Below are positions 7,244 to 15,276 of a DNA stretch of 17,188 bases, one piece after another. The notes under the pieces were generated by a model. The model was not told where the DNA came from and made no database searches. It saw only the letters and a list, made by a program, of their open reading frames with translations. This stretch comes from Mucilaginibacter sp. UBA4741 (lineage in GTDB: Bacteria > Bacteroidota > Bacteroidia > Sphingobacteriales > Sphingobacteriaceae). The translations under genes were made by a program, and so were the position numbers. The stretch's first letter is position 1. Each line of letters begins with the position of its first letter. Location: positions 1 through 17,188 of the forward strand of contig DHIR01000090.1 of NCBI GenBank assembly GCA_002403905.1, given 5' to 3'.

Positions 7244-10213
7244 ATGTCAGAAGACAAATCGATAAAATTAATAAAAGCAGTAAAAGAGCTTAACATTGGT
7301 ATGGGTACCATTGTTGATTTTTTGGCTACCAAAGGTTATAAGGTTGACAAACAACCTATGGCAAAGCTGGATAACGACATGTACAATACCTTGTTAAAGG
7401 AATTTGCTGTTGACAAAAGTATTAAGGAAGAAGCCAAGCAGATCAGTATCGGTAAGATACGTAAAGACGAGCCCGACGTTACGCCTGATAAGCCAGTTGA
7501 GACCCGCCGTTCGAGAGATTTCGAAAACGAAGAGATCCTTATAAAGAACGCCGGTAACTATGCCGCGCCCGCAGCCCCGGTTGAAAAACCAAAGCCGGAG
7601 CCAACACCTGAGCCTGTAAAGGCCGAGGAAGCTCCTGCCGACTCACGCCCGGGTGTAAAAGTTATAGGCAAAATAGACCTTAACAATTTAAATGCTAAGC
7701 CGGCCGAAAAGGTTAAAGAGGAAGCTCCGAAACCAGAACCCGTTGCCGAAGTAAAAGCACCGGATCCTGTTGCCGAAGTAAAAGCACCAGAGCCTGTTGT
7801 TGAAGTAAAAAAAGAAGTTGTACCCGAAGCTCCAAAAGCAGCACCAGTAAAACCGGCAGTACCAGTTACCAAAACACCTGCACCGGAGCCAAACGAAGAA
7901 GGTGGCGACCCAGATGTAATAAGAGCCAAAGCCGAGCGTTTAAGCGGGCCAAATATTGTTGGTAAAATAACATTACCTGTTGTACCAAAGCGTAACCCGG
8001 TAGCGTCATCATCAAATACAAGCGCAGATCATAAACGCAAGCGTAAACGTAAAGATAACCAGGGACCTGGCCAGGGTGGTGGTAATAATAATAACCAAAA
8101 TCCGCAGCAAGGCACTAACCCCGCCGGTGGCGGCAACGCTCCGCAAGGTGGCGGTAATAATACCAACAGTAATAATAATGCTAACCGTCCTGATTTTAGA
8201 AACAGGCCGAATAATACAGGCGGCGGCTATCAAGGCAATCGCCCTAATAATAATTTTAACCGTAATGCCCCGGCAAGTAGCGGCCCTAAAGAAGAGCCGT
8301 CAGAAAAAGATATACAAGACCAAATTAAAGCTACACTTGCCCGTTTAAGCGGTGCAGGTAAGTCTGGTAAGTTTGCTCAGCGTGCTAAGTTCCGTCGTCA
8401 AAAACGTGATGACGTAGCAGCCAACGCCGATGAACTGGCATTAGAGCAGGACGCGCAATCAAAAGTACTAAAGGTTACAGAGTTTGTTACAGCTAATGAG
8501 TTAGCTATAATGATGGATGTATCTGTTACGCAGATCATCTCGACTTGTATGAGCCTGGGTATGTTCGTATCTATTAACCAACGTTTGGATGCCGAAACGC
8601 TAAGCATTGTTGCTGATGAGTTTGGCTACCAGGTTGAATTTGTAAAACCACAGGACGAAGAGTTTATATTAGATCAGCCGGATACTCCGGAAGACTTGGT
8701 ACCACGTGCGCCAATTGTAACCATAATGGGCCACGTAGATCATGGTAAAACATCGTTGTTGGACTTTATACGCAAAACCAACGTAATAGGTGGTGAAGCA
8801 GGTGGTATAACCCAGCACATTGGTGCTTATGAAGTAGCATTACCTGACAATAAAGGAAAAATAACATTCCTGGATACACCGGGTCACGAAGCGTTTACCG
8901 CTATGCGTGCAAGGGGTGCACAGGTAACAGATATTGTAATTATAGTTATTGCTGCTGATGATAGCGTGATGCCACAAACCCGCGAGGCCATAAACCACGC
9001 ACAGGCTGCAGGTGCACCAATCATCTTCGCTTTCAATAAAATTGACCGCCCGGGTGCTAACGCCGATAAGGTACGTGAGCAACTATCAGCCATGAATATT
9101 TTGGTTGAAGAATGGGGTGGTAAATATCAAACACAAGAAATATCAGCAAAAACAGGCTTAAACATCGAGCTGCTTTTAGAAAAAGTATTGCTTGAGGCTG
9201 AGTTGCTAGAGCTTAAAGCTAACCCTAATAAACGTGCCGTAGGTACTGTTATTGAGGCTGCTTTAGATAAAGGCCGTGGTATTGTTACTACCATATTGGT
9301 ACAAGCCGGTATGTTAAAAGTGGGCGACCCAATATTAGCCGGTTGTTACAGCGGACGTGTTAAAGCGTTAACTAACGAGCGTGGCCAAAGAGTTGAATCT
9401 GCAGGGCCATCAACACCGGTACAGGTATTGGGTATGCAGGGCGCACCAACAGCCGGTGATAAATTTAACGTGTTAGAGACTGAGGTTGAAGCACGTGAAA
9501 TTGCCAACAAACGCTTACAATTACAACGCGAGCAAGGCTTACGCACACAAAAACATATCACTCTTGATGAAATTGGCCGCCGTTTAGCGGTTGGTAACTT
9601 TAAGGAGTTGAACATTATTGTTAAAGGTGACGTGGATGGATCAATCGAAGCGTTATCCGATTCGTTATTGAAACTATCTACCGAGCAGATACAGGTTAAC
9701 GTGATATCAAAAGCGGTTGGACAAATATCAGAGTCTGACGTGTTGTTAGCATCTGCTTCTGACGCGATCATCATCGGTTTCCAGGTACGTCCATCAGGTG
9801 GTGCCCGTAAACTGGCCGAAGCCGAGCAAATTGATATCAGGCTTTACTCTATCATCTACGATGCGATCAACGAGATCAAAGCGGCGATGGAAGGTATGTT
9901 GGCTCCGACATTCGAAGAGAAAATTGTTGCTAACGTAGAGATCCGCGAAACCTTCAAAATTAGCAAGGTTGGTACCATTGCAGGTTGTATGGTGTTAGAT
10001 GGTAAAATTACCCGTAACAGCAAGATCCGCATAGTGCGCGAAGGTGTGGTGATCTATACCGGCGAGCTGGCTTCGTTAAAACGTTTCAAAGACGATGTTA
10101 AAGAAGTATCAGCCAACTACGAGTGCGGTCTTAACATCCAAAACTTTAACAATATTGAAGTAGGTGACATTGTTGAAGCTTACGAGAATGTAGAAGTTAA
10201 ACGTAAATTGTAA
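7244..10213 (+). CDS. infB: Translation initiation factor IF-2
   Basis: IF-2 is the GTPase that brings fMet-tRNA to the 30S subunit and promotes 50S joining. The 989-residue protein has a small helical N-terminal domain (1-54), then a long disordered linker: Pro/Glu/Ala/Lys-rich at about 80-230, a basic block ([11 protein letters not shown]), and a Gly/Asn/Gln-rich part up to about 345. An IF2_N-like segment follows (about 405-465). The G domain has G1 GHVDHGKT at 496-503, G3 DTPGHE from 544 and G4 NKID at 598-601, and is followed by the domains II, III and IV that bind initiator tRNA. The long linker is typical of Bacteroidetes IF-2. It is the last gene of the rimP-nusA-infB cluster and is followed by an intrinsic terminator. 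Confidence 0.97.
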   Translation: MSEDKSIKLIKAVKELNIGMGTIVDFLATKGYKVDKQPMAKLDNDMYNTLLKEFAVDKSIKEEAKQISIGKIRKDEPDVTPDKPVETRRSRDFENEEILIKNAGNYAAPAAPVEKPKPEPTPEPVKAEEAPADSRPGVKVIGKIDLNNLNAKPAEKVKEEAPKPEPVAEVKAPDPVAEVKAPEPVVEVKKEVVPEAPKAAPVKPAVPVTKTPAPEPNEEGGDPDVIRAKAERLSGPNIVGKITLPVVPKRNPVASSSNTSADHKRKRKRKDNQGPGQGGGNNNNQNPQQGTNPAGGGNAPQGGGNNTNSNNNANRPDFRNRPNNTGGGYQGNRPNNNFNRNAPASSGPKEEPSEKDIQDQIKATLARLSGAGKSGKFAQRAKFRRQKRDDVAANADELALEQDAQSKVLKVTEFVTANELAIMMDVSVTQIISTCMSLGMFVSINQRLDAETLSIVADEFGYQVEFVKPQDEEFILDQPDTPEDLVPRAPIVTIMGHVDHGKTSLLDFIRKTNVIGGEAGGITQHIGAYEVALPDNKGKITFLDTPGHEAFTAMRARGAQVTDIVIIVIAADDSVMPQTREAINHAQAAGAPIIFAFNKIDRPGANADKVREQLSAMNILVEEWGGKYQTQEISAKTGLNIELLLEKVLLEAELLELKANPNKRAVGTVIEAALDKGRGIVTTILVQAGMLKVGDPILAGCYSGRVKALTNERGQRVESAGPSTPVQVLGMQGAPTAGDKFNVLETEVEAREIANKRLQLQREQGLRTQKHITLDEIGRRLAVGNFKELNIIVKGDVDGSIEALSDSLLKLSTEQIQVNVISKAVGQISESDVLLASASDAIIIGFQVRPSGGARKLAEAEQIDIRLYSIIYDAINEIKAAMEGMLAPTFEEKIVANVEIRETFKISKVGTIAGCMVLDGKITRNSKIRIVREGVVIYTGELASLKRFKDDVKEVSANYECGLNIQNFNNIEVGDIVEAYENVEVKRKL
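7742..7795 (+). repeat. 27-bp tandem repeat inside the infB linker
   Basis: Two near-identical 27-bp units (7742-7768 and 7769-7795) encode VAEVKAPDP and VAEVKAPEP, and a degenerate third copy (VVEVKKEVV) follows. The unit length is a multiple of three, so copy-number change would lengthen or shorten the disordered linker without breaking the frame. Confidence 0.8.
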
Positions 10214-10221
10214 TTTAAATA

Positions 10222-10241
10222 AGACGTAAAATATTGCGTCT
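10222..10241. repeat. Short hairpin sequence after infB
   Basis: AGACGT (10222-10227) pairs with GCGTCT (10236-10241), with one G-T pair, around an AAAATATT loop. The motif with flanking TCTACA resembles short AGACGC-type intergenic palindromes that I recall as dispersed in several bacterial groups. It lies between the infB stop and the terminator. Confidence 0.4.
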
Positions 10242-10252
10242 CTACAAAATAT

Positions 10253-10285
10253 AAAGGCTCATCGGTAATTGGTGAGCCTTTTTTT
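10253..10285 (+). terminator. Intrinsic terminator of the rimP-nusA-infB operon
   Basis: AAAGGCTCA (10253-10261) pairs with TGAGCCTTT (10273-10281). A T-G and a C-G pair extend the stem inward, leaving a 7-nt loop. The stem runs into an uninterrupted run of seven T (10279-10285). This is a textbook rho-independent terminator 40 bp after the infB stop. Confidence 0.85.
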
Positions 10286-10310
10286 GTTGCTGTTTGGCAA
10301 GCAGTTTGTA

Positions 10311-10342
10311 TTGTTTACTATTTTTTATTTTTTGTATATTTA
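10311..10342 (+). promoter_or_regulatory. Candidate promoter of the UPF0175 gene
   Basis: TTG at 10311-10313 and TATATTTA at 10335-10342 are 21 bp apart, close to the Bacteroidetes consensus with a final A instead of G. The ATG at 10348 would then lie almost at the transcription start, implying a leaderless or very short-leader mRNA. Confidence 0.35.
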
Positions 10343-10347
10343 CATAT

Positions 10348-10575
10348 ATGACTACCATCACGCTTCAAGTTCCGGATAGTTTAGGTGAGTATCAGAATGA
10401 TACCGTCAGATTCATAGCTGCTAAGTTATATGAGTCGGGTAAATTGTCATTGGGCCAGGCAGCCGATATGGCAGGATTATCAAAACGAACCTTTGCTGAG
10501 CTTTTGGGTGATTATGGTGTTTCTTTGGTGAACTATCCCGTTTCAGAGATGCTGAGCGATGCAGACAGAATATAA
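10348..10575 (+). CDS. UPF0175 family antitoxin-like HTH protein
   Basis: This 75-residue protein resembles UPF0175 proteins. It opens with a short beta-strand (MTTITLQVPDSLG) and continues with a helical region including LSLGQAADMAGLSKRTFAEL, a helix-turn-helix, and the family-like ending LLGDYGVSLVNY. Upstream in the same frame an ATG at 10294 would add 18 hydrophobic, Phe-rich residues untypical of the family, so ATG 10348 is chosen. UPF0175 members are usually antitoxins or DNA-binding partners of a downstream DUF3368 PIN toxin. Here no codirectional toxin follows. Instead the 3' end faces a PIN-like gene on the other strand, 23 bp away. It may be an orphan or regulate elsewhere. Confidence 0.75.
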   Translation: MTTITLQVPDSLGEYQNDTVRFIAAKLYESGKLSLGQAADMAGLSKRTFAELLGDYGVSLVNYPVSEMLSDADRI

Positions 10576-10598
10576 GACAAATAGTTTCGAATTGATAT

Positions 10599-11645
10599 TC
10601 AAAACGAATTAAGCACATCTAAAACCCTTTTGGGGTCACTCTCCACAATGCAATCAAACATTTTATCTAATTTTAATTGCACAATCATTGACCTCAATTC
10701 TTTTTCTGTAAAAAAATAATCGCAATTAGATAATGCATGAGCGGCATGCAAAACATCCATTGTATCATTTCCATCCTTATAAACTCGATCTTTATTCCAG
10801 CGCATCAAACCGAAAAGTGCCGGGCCAATTTTTAAAAGTGGAAGTTCGTTAGTCAACTTATCTTCTCGGAACATTTGAATGATTAATTTGCAATAATCGT
10901 CAGCATTCACTCCTTCCAATTCTTTGATTGTAGGCAGTCTCCCCACCTTTTCCAAAAACAAGGTAGACAACTCTTCGTTAATTAAAATTTTAAATTCCTG
11001 TATAAAGCTCTCCAGTTCTGAGATAAACATCTCCTTGAATGTTTTATTTTGATCTTTAAATTTCTCCTTTCCTTCATTGAGGGCATTTATGTCATCCTTG
11101 CCCTTAAAAGGCTCGAACATCGAAGAGTTTGAATGAGTAAATTGTAATGGTATTTTACTGGCAAAATCAAAGTAGGCCGTGTGAAGTTCCACACTTAAAT
11201 TTTCAAATTGCTGAGCAAACCCGGGAAACCCTATCACTAAGTTAATTTTAGACCAGATGCGTTTTTTAGGTTCAATCAAATTTTCAATCTTGAGATGCTT
11301 TCTAATCCAGTAGCCAAAAGTTATCTTGAATTGGTGTTCGGCGGTTACCATTGCCAGGCCTTCCGAATATCGATCGATCAACGCAATGCTCGACAATCGT
11401 TTGATATCATCGCCTTGTTTCATAACCTCGTAATAGACAGTATCGCTTATTGGGAATATACATTTCCCAGCATCATATAATTGACGTATTTTTTCAATAA
11501 TCTGACCCGCTATTGGATTACCGCTTTGATCACCATCTCTTAGGAGAATCCAGTATTTTAAATCTAAATAAACGAATTTCTTATTGGAATACTTATTGTA
11601 AATATTGAGACTTTCCCTTTCCATATATTGCAATAAGTGAGACAT
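10599..11645 (-). CDS. Large PIN-like domain protein of unknown role
   Basis: This 348-residue protein has split PIN-type motifs: KFVYLDLKYW near the N terminus (Asp28), DTVYYEVMK with Glu73, and near the C terminus NDTMDVLHAAHALSNCDYFF, with Asp297 and Asp309. This order of acidic residues fits a PIN-like metal-dependent nuclease. About 200 mostly helical, Lys/Glu-rich residues are inserted between the second and third motifs, so it is far larger than VapC toxins (about 130). I cannot name the family; defence- or RNA-related PIN-like proteins have such insertions. The gene is visibly more AT-rich than the neighbouring housekeeping genes, suggesting acquisition. It is codirectional with the UPF0173 gene 52 bp upstream and convergent with the UPF0175 gene. 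Confidence 0.7.
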   Translation of the reverse strand: MSHLLQYMERESLNIYNKYSNKKFVYLDLKYWILLRDGDQSGNPIAGQIIEKIRQLYDAGKCIFPISDTVYYEVMKQGDDIKRLSSIALIDRYSEGLAMVTAEHQFKITFGYWIRKHLKIENLIEPKKRIWSKINLVIGFPGFAQQFENLSVELHTAYFDFASKIPLQFTHSNSSMFEPFKGKDDINALNEGKEKFKDQNKTFKEMFISELESFIQEFKILINEELSTLFLEKVGRLPTIKELEGVNADDYCKLIIQMFREDKLTNELPLLKIGPALFGLMRWNKDRVYKDGNDTMDVLHAAHALSNCDYFFTEKELRSMIVQLKLDKMFDCIVESDPKRVLDVLNSF

Positions 11646-11697
11646 TGGTGAATTTTGCTGGGGTCCAGTAAAGTTTGGGTTCTTGCGGGAATAAAAT

Positions 11698-12372
11698 TTA
11701 TAACACTATCTCTTCCCCAATACCCGGCAACTTAATATTGATGCCCGCTTTAATAAACTTCTCCATAACTTCATCCTTATCAATAGCAATAACCGGGAAG
11801 GTATCATAATGCACACCAATAATGTTTTTGCAATTAATAAAGTTAGTTGCTTTTATAGCATCATCAACACCCATGGTATAGTTATCGCCGATAGGTAAGA
11901 AAGCCCAGTCCAGGTTTTCATCTTCCAATAGCTTCATATCGTAGGTAAGCGCGGTATCACCGGCATAATAGATCTTTTTACCTTCCGAATAAAGTACAAA
12001 ACCCGCAGGGTTACCGCCTGCCGCGCCATCAGGCATAGTGCTTGAGTGTACCGCGTTAACCATTTTTACCCGGCCAAAATCAAAATTAAATCCGCCGCCT
12101 ATGTTCATGCCGTGCGCCTCAATGCCTTGCTTGCCTAACCAATCGGCTATTTCGGCAATGCAAATTACTTTGGCGTCGCTGCTTTTTTGTATGGCTATCA
12201 AATCAGCTATATGGTCGCCGTGCCCGTGCGAAACCAGGATATAATCAGGCTTCAGCGCATGGATATCGATATGACTTGCCGCCGGATTTGGCGTTATAAA
12301 AGGATCAAACAAAAGTTTTTTTCCTTCAGTTTCGATCATGATGGTTGATTGTCCGTAGTAAGTGGTTTTCAT
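11698..12372 (-). CDS. UPF0173 metallo-beta-lactamase-fold hydrolase
   Basis: A 224-residue metallo-beta-lactamase superfamily protein. The metal-binding motif SHGHGDH is at 48-54 (His49, His51, Asp53, His54). Further ligands are probably His109 (NAVHSS), Asp139 (YYAGDT) and His188 (GVHYDTFP). Length and motifs match the UPF0173 metal-dependent hydrolase family (YtkL-like), whose physiological substrate is not established. It has no signal peptide and is cytosolic. The start ATG is conventional and yields the usual family N terminus (MKTTYYGQSTIMIE). The 86-bp gap to ybaB upstream holds a palindromic doublet that may insulate it. Confidence 0.9.
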   Translation of the reverse strand: MKTTYYGQSTIMIETEGKKLLFDPFITPNPAASHIDIHALKPDYILVSHGHGDHIADLIAIQKSSDAKVICIAEIADWLGKQGIEAHGMNIGGGFNFDFGRVKMVNAVHSSTMPDGAAGGNPAGFVLYSEGKKIYYAGDTALTYDMKLLEDENLDWAFLPIGDNYTMGVDDAIKATNFINCKNIIGVHYDTFPVIAIDKDEVMEKFIKAGINIKLPGIGEEIVL

Positions 12373-12391
12373 AACTAGGATAATTTAATAA

Positions 12392-12469
12392 GCCCCTCCC
12401 AAACCCTCCCCGGTAGGGAGGGCTTTAATTTTTTTAAGTCTCCCCTACCGGGGGAGATTTAGAGGGGGC
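12392..12469. repeat. REPIN-like inverted doublet overlapping the ybaB stop
   Basis: Two 34-bp arms (12392-12425 and 12436-12469) are inverted copies of each other with few differences, around a 10-nt T-rich spacer. Each arm is itself palindromic: CCCTCCC/GGGAGGG around CGGTA in the first, TCTCCCC/GGGGAGA in the second. A pair of inverted short palindromes is the form of REP doublets mobilised by REP-associated transposases (RAYTs); no such gene is in this window. The right arm runs into the ybaB coding sequence, covering its stop codon and last codons. It may also act as a transcription terminator. Confidence 0.8.
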
Positions 12470-12770
12470 AACTATTTCCCCCGCCCATGCCACCAAACAT
12501 ATCTTTGGTTACGGCGGCCATTTCGCTTTGGCTAACGTTGTCGGCCTGCTCCATTGCTTTGTTAATGGCAATAACCATTAACTCTTCTATTTCTTCTTTA
12601 TCGGCTTCCTTAAAAAATCCGGCATCAATATTTACCGACTGGATAATTTTATTACCCGTAGCAGTAACACTGATCTTGCCACCCTCGGCAGTACCGGTTA
12701 CCGTAATATTATCAAGCCTTTGTTTTACTTCGCCGGCCTTTGCCTGTACTTCAAATAGTTTATCGAACAT
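12459..12770 (-). CDS. YbaB/EbfC family nucleoid-associated protein
   Basis: A 103-residue protein of the YbaB/EbfC family, small dimeric DNA-binding proteins. It has the expected start (MFDKLFEVQAKAGEVKQRLD), a central beta-sheet (ITVTGTAEGGKISVTATGNK) and a helical C-terminal part, followed by a Gly-rich tail. Its last residues (CPL) and the TAA stop lie in the right arm of the palindromic doublet at 12392-12469, so the present C terminus is probably secondary. The start has a canonical AAGGAG 5 nt upstream. It lies 39 bp after the serine-hydrolase gene, codirectional. In many bacteria ybaB is next to dnaX-recR; that context is absent here. Confidence 0.9.
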   Translation of the reverse strand: MFDKLFEVQAKAGEVKQRLDNITVTGTAEGGKISVTATGNKIIQSVNIDAGFFKEADKEEIEELMVIAINKAMEQADNVSQSEMAAVTKDMFGGMGGGNSCPL

Positions 12771-12775
12771 GTTAA

Positions 12776-12781
12776 CTCCTT
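12776..12781 (-). promoter_or_regulatory. Canonical Shine-Dalgarno site of ybaB
   Basis: AAGGAG on the minus strand, 5 nt before the ATG at 12770. This is notable because most starts in this window have only A-rich upstream sequence, as usual in Bacteroidetes. It confirms the start codon. Confidence 0.6.
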
Positions 12782-12809
12782 TATCTTTTTACATAACAAT
12801 ATTTACAGC

Positions 12810-14138
12810 TTAGTGTTTATGCGCTTTGTGCTTTTTAACGGCGCTGTGTTTGGCTACCGGTTCTTTCTTCTGTTTTTTAACGAGCTGCTTTTTCTTTTCT
12901 ACAGTAGGGGCCTGTGCCTGTTCATCCTCTTCCTCGCCGCCGCGGCCGTAAGCCCCTACACGTACTACGGGCATGCCGGTCATTTTAAACAGATCATCAA
13001 GGTGCAGCAGGCTGCCGTTGGCCATGTTATCCAGCAATATAATTACTACGTCTTCCTTCATATCGCGCAGAAAATTATGGCGATAGCCATGCCACCAGCC
13101 GGTGTGGTAAACCACTTTCTCGTTAGGCGCCTCGAACAAATGCCAGCCATAACCATACCCGAAATGACCGTTCTTTAACGGAACACGGTTGGTATAAGCC
13201 GAATCCTGCGTGGCCTGTTTAATGAGCTTTCCGGCACGCAGCGCACGATCGAATAGGAAAAGATCGCCCACTGTACTATAAATACCTTTATCGCCAACGG
13301 GCCCGTCCAGGTAGTTTTGCGCTACCGAGTACCGCCAGCTGTTACGATCGTGCCCCAATACCTTGGTGGGTATTTTATCGTAAGTGGCCTTAGAGTATAC
13401 ATTGGTATGCTTCATGCCGGCCGGCAGAAAAACGTTCTGCATCATATAATCAACGTACGGCATATGGGCAGCCTTCTCTACAATAGAGCCCAGCACCATA
13501 AAGTTGGAGTTGTTGTAATGATAACCTTTGTCGGGCACGTTATAACGTGCAGGTTTGTACTGGGCCAGTAAGTCCATCATTTGCTGGTTGGTAACCCCCT
13601 TTTTCTGGTCGCGGTGTTCTTTGCGGAAAACATCATCGATAGCATATACATAGTTGGGCAGGCCCGAGCGGTGCGTAAGCAGCATGCGGATAGTTACGCC
13701 ATGATATGGGAAATTGGGGAAAAACTGCTGCACGGAGTCTTCAAGGCGCAGCTTGCCCCGCTCCATTAACTGCAGAATGGCGGTCGACGTCATAGTTTTG
13801 CTGATGGACGCCAGTTCAAACTGAGAGTTGAGCGTCAGGCTGTCCTGGTGCGGGTAGTTAGCCCAGCCGAAAGCATTTTGGTAAACTATCTTTCCTTTTT
13901 TTGCCACCAGTATGTTACCGTTAAACCCGGCTGCCGTGTGCAGGTGCTGCATAAAAGCATCTATCTGTTTATCGGCATTTTTAGGATTATAAGCTAACAA
14001 GGCTTTAATATCCAACGGTTTACTTTTTTCGGCTGGTGTAAAAAATGAGCCGCCGTTTTCGCCCGGTTTTGACGAGCATGAGGCTAATACAAGCAGTGAA
14101 ACGGTAAAAGTTAGGAGGCCTTGTTTCAATAATTTCAT
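12810..14138 (-). CDS. Lipoprotein serine hydrolase, beta-lactamase/PBP4* family
   Basis: A 442-residue protein with a lipoprotein signal (MKLLKQGLLTFTVSLLVLASC; Cys21 lipidated), so it should be anchored in the envelope. The frame is open to 14192, but the extra 18 residues would precede the signal, so ATG 14138 is chosen. The serine beta-lactamase-like domain has SISK (Ser111, Lys114), YNN (Tyr208-Asn210) and HTG (345-347) in place of KTG. This fits the penicillin-binding-protein/esterase branch (PBP4*, EstB, LACTB-like) more than a true class C beta-lactamase. The substrate may be D-amino peptides, cell-wall fragments or esters. The C-terminal tail (413-442) is very rich in Lys and His. 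The upstream gap is shared with the divergent TPR operon. Confidence 0.9.
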   Translation of the reverse strand: MKLLKQGLLTFTVSLLVLASCSSKPGENGGSFFTPAEKSKPLDIKALLAYNPKNADKQIDAFMQHLHTAAGFNGNILVAKKGKIVYQNAFGWANYPHQDSLTLNSQFELASISKTMTSTAILQLMERGKLRLEDSVQQFFPNFPYHGVTIRMLLTHRSGLPNYVYAIDDVFRKEHRDQKKGVTNQQMMDLLAQYKPARYNVPDKGYHYNNSNFMVLGSIVEKAAHMPYVDYMMQNVFLPAGMKHTNVYSKATYDKIPTKVLGHDRNSWRYSVAQNYLDGPVGDKGIYSTVGDLFLFDRALRAGKLIKQATQDSAYTNRVPLKNGHFGYGYGWHLFEAPNEKVVYHTGWWHGYRHNFLRDMKEDVVIILLDNMANGSLLHLDDLFKMTGMPVVRVGAYGRGGEEEDEQAQAPTVEKKKQLVKKQKKEPVAKHSAVKKHKAHKH

Positions 14139-14220
14139 AAATAAAAAACGATCACGATAAACGAATTGCGAAAATTGGAAAATATAACCCACGTTGAAAC
14201 TAAAGTTTTAAACATTTTTA

Positions 14221-14250
14221 TTGTTTTAGTTAATAACCTTACTAAATTTA
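14221..14250 (+). promoter_or_regulatory. Promoter of the TPR gene pair
   Basis: TTG (14221-14223) and TAAATTTA (14243-14250) are 19 bp apart and match the Bacteroidetes promoter pattern, with A for the final G. Transcription would start near 14257, about 22 nt before the first TPR gene. Confidence 0.5.
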
Positions 14251-14278
14251 TAGATGTAAAACCTATCTCATTTAAATT

Positions 14279-15274
14279 ATGCAATCTTATCACAAGTCAC
14301 TCTTAACATTCGTCCTGCTTTTTTGTTCGATAACATTATTCGCACAGGATAATCAAACCGCCAATGCATTGCTTAAAGAAGGTGTAGCCTTAAACGATGC
14401 CGGTAAATATGCCGACGCTATAGCCAAATATGATGAGGTACTAAAATCTGACCCAAATAACATGACTGCGCTTTATGAAAAAGCATTTACACTTACGGCC
14501 TGGGGTAAGACAGACGACGCTATAACTTGTTTTGAAAAGGTTATTGCAAAAGACAACTCGCCCACCGCTTACGTAGGTTTAGCCAATATATACGACAACA
14601 AAGGCGATTTTGCAAAAGCGAAGAGCATTTATATGAAGGGACTCTCGGTGTCACCTAAAAATAATAATTTATGGTTTAACCTTAGCGTATGGTACGCGCG
14701 GCAAAAAGATTATGCACAATCACAATCAGCCGCGGCCGAGGCAATTAAGGGGAATATGAAACATGCAAATAGTTATCGCAATTACGCTGTCGCAGCTTAT
14801 CAGCAAGGCAAGAATGCCGAAGCTTTATTAGCGCTATCTAATTACCTTACGCTTGGTGTACAACCTTACCAAGCATTGGGTGCTTGCAATATTATTAAGG
14901 AGATACTAAATTCAAACCCTAATCCAAAAGCAGATGGCGTAGCAAAAATGGAACAACAAACTATATCCACAGCCTCAACAGCTGCATTGGCTGGCAAAAC
15001 AAACCTTTCGCAAATCGACTCGTTAAATTTACAGCTAACGGCAGTATATAAAGCAATAAAGCAACAGCAGGACCAATACGGATCGGTATTTTTTTCGAAA
15101 TATTTCGGAAACTATTTTGGTAATATAGCTGGCACAAACTATATGGATATATTTACCCGGTATATTACCGTCAGCTTGTCTGTAGCAGATAATTTAGCGT
15201 GGCTAAAGGCTCGGCCCGACAATATAAAGGAGTTTAATACATGGCTGAGTACACAAAAAAGGCAAACAGAATAA
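14279..15274 (+). CDS. Exported TPR-repeat protein, first of a tandem pair
   Basis: This 331-residue protein has an N-terminal signal (hydrophobic residues 8-22, ending LFAQ), so it is probably periplasmic. About five TPR units cover residues 26-196; clear ones are ALLKEGVALNDAGKYADAIA, ALYEKAFTLTAWGKTDDAIT and AYVGLANIYDNKGDFAKAKS. A non-TPR C-terminal domain of about 130 residues is rich in Gln, Tyr and Phe (SVFFSKYFGNYFGNIAG). TPR proteins act as scaffolds; no catalytic motif is seen. It is a clear paralogue of the next gene: KHANSYRNYAVAAYQQGKNA aligns with KHANSQRLYGLVTFHQNKRM. The two probably form one operon. Confidence 0.85.
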   Translation: MQSYHKSLLTFVLLFCSITLFAQDNQTANALLKEGVALNDAGKYADAIAKYDEVLKSDPNNMTALYEKAFTLTAWGKTDDAITCFEKVIAKDNSPTAYVGLANIYDNKGDFAKAKSIYMKGLSVSPKNNNLWFNLSVWYARQKDYAQSQSAAAEAIKGNMKHANSYRNYAVAAYQQGKNAEALLALSNYLTLGVQPYQALGACNIIKEILNSNPNPKADGVAKMEQQTISTASTAALAGKTNLSQIDSLNLQLTAVYKAIKQQQDQYGSVFFSKYFGNYFGNIAGTNYMDIFTRYITVSLSVADNLAWLKARPDNIKEFNTWLSTQKRQTE

Positions 15275-15276
15275 AA

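Noticed and set aside
7558..7929. Long minus-strand frame opposite the infB linker
   Set aside because: It is a shadow of the Pro/Glu/Ala-rich linker codons; the resulting Ser/Gly/Thr-rich sequence is an artefact of composition.
10294..10347. Extended start of the UPF0175 gene, adding 18 hydrophobic residues
   Set aside because: The extension would overlap the candidate promoter and the family N terminus begins at the ATG at 10348.
14139..14192. Longer start for the serine hydrolase
   Set aside because: The extra 18 residues precede a complete lipoprotein signal peptide, which should be at the N terminus.
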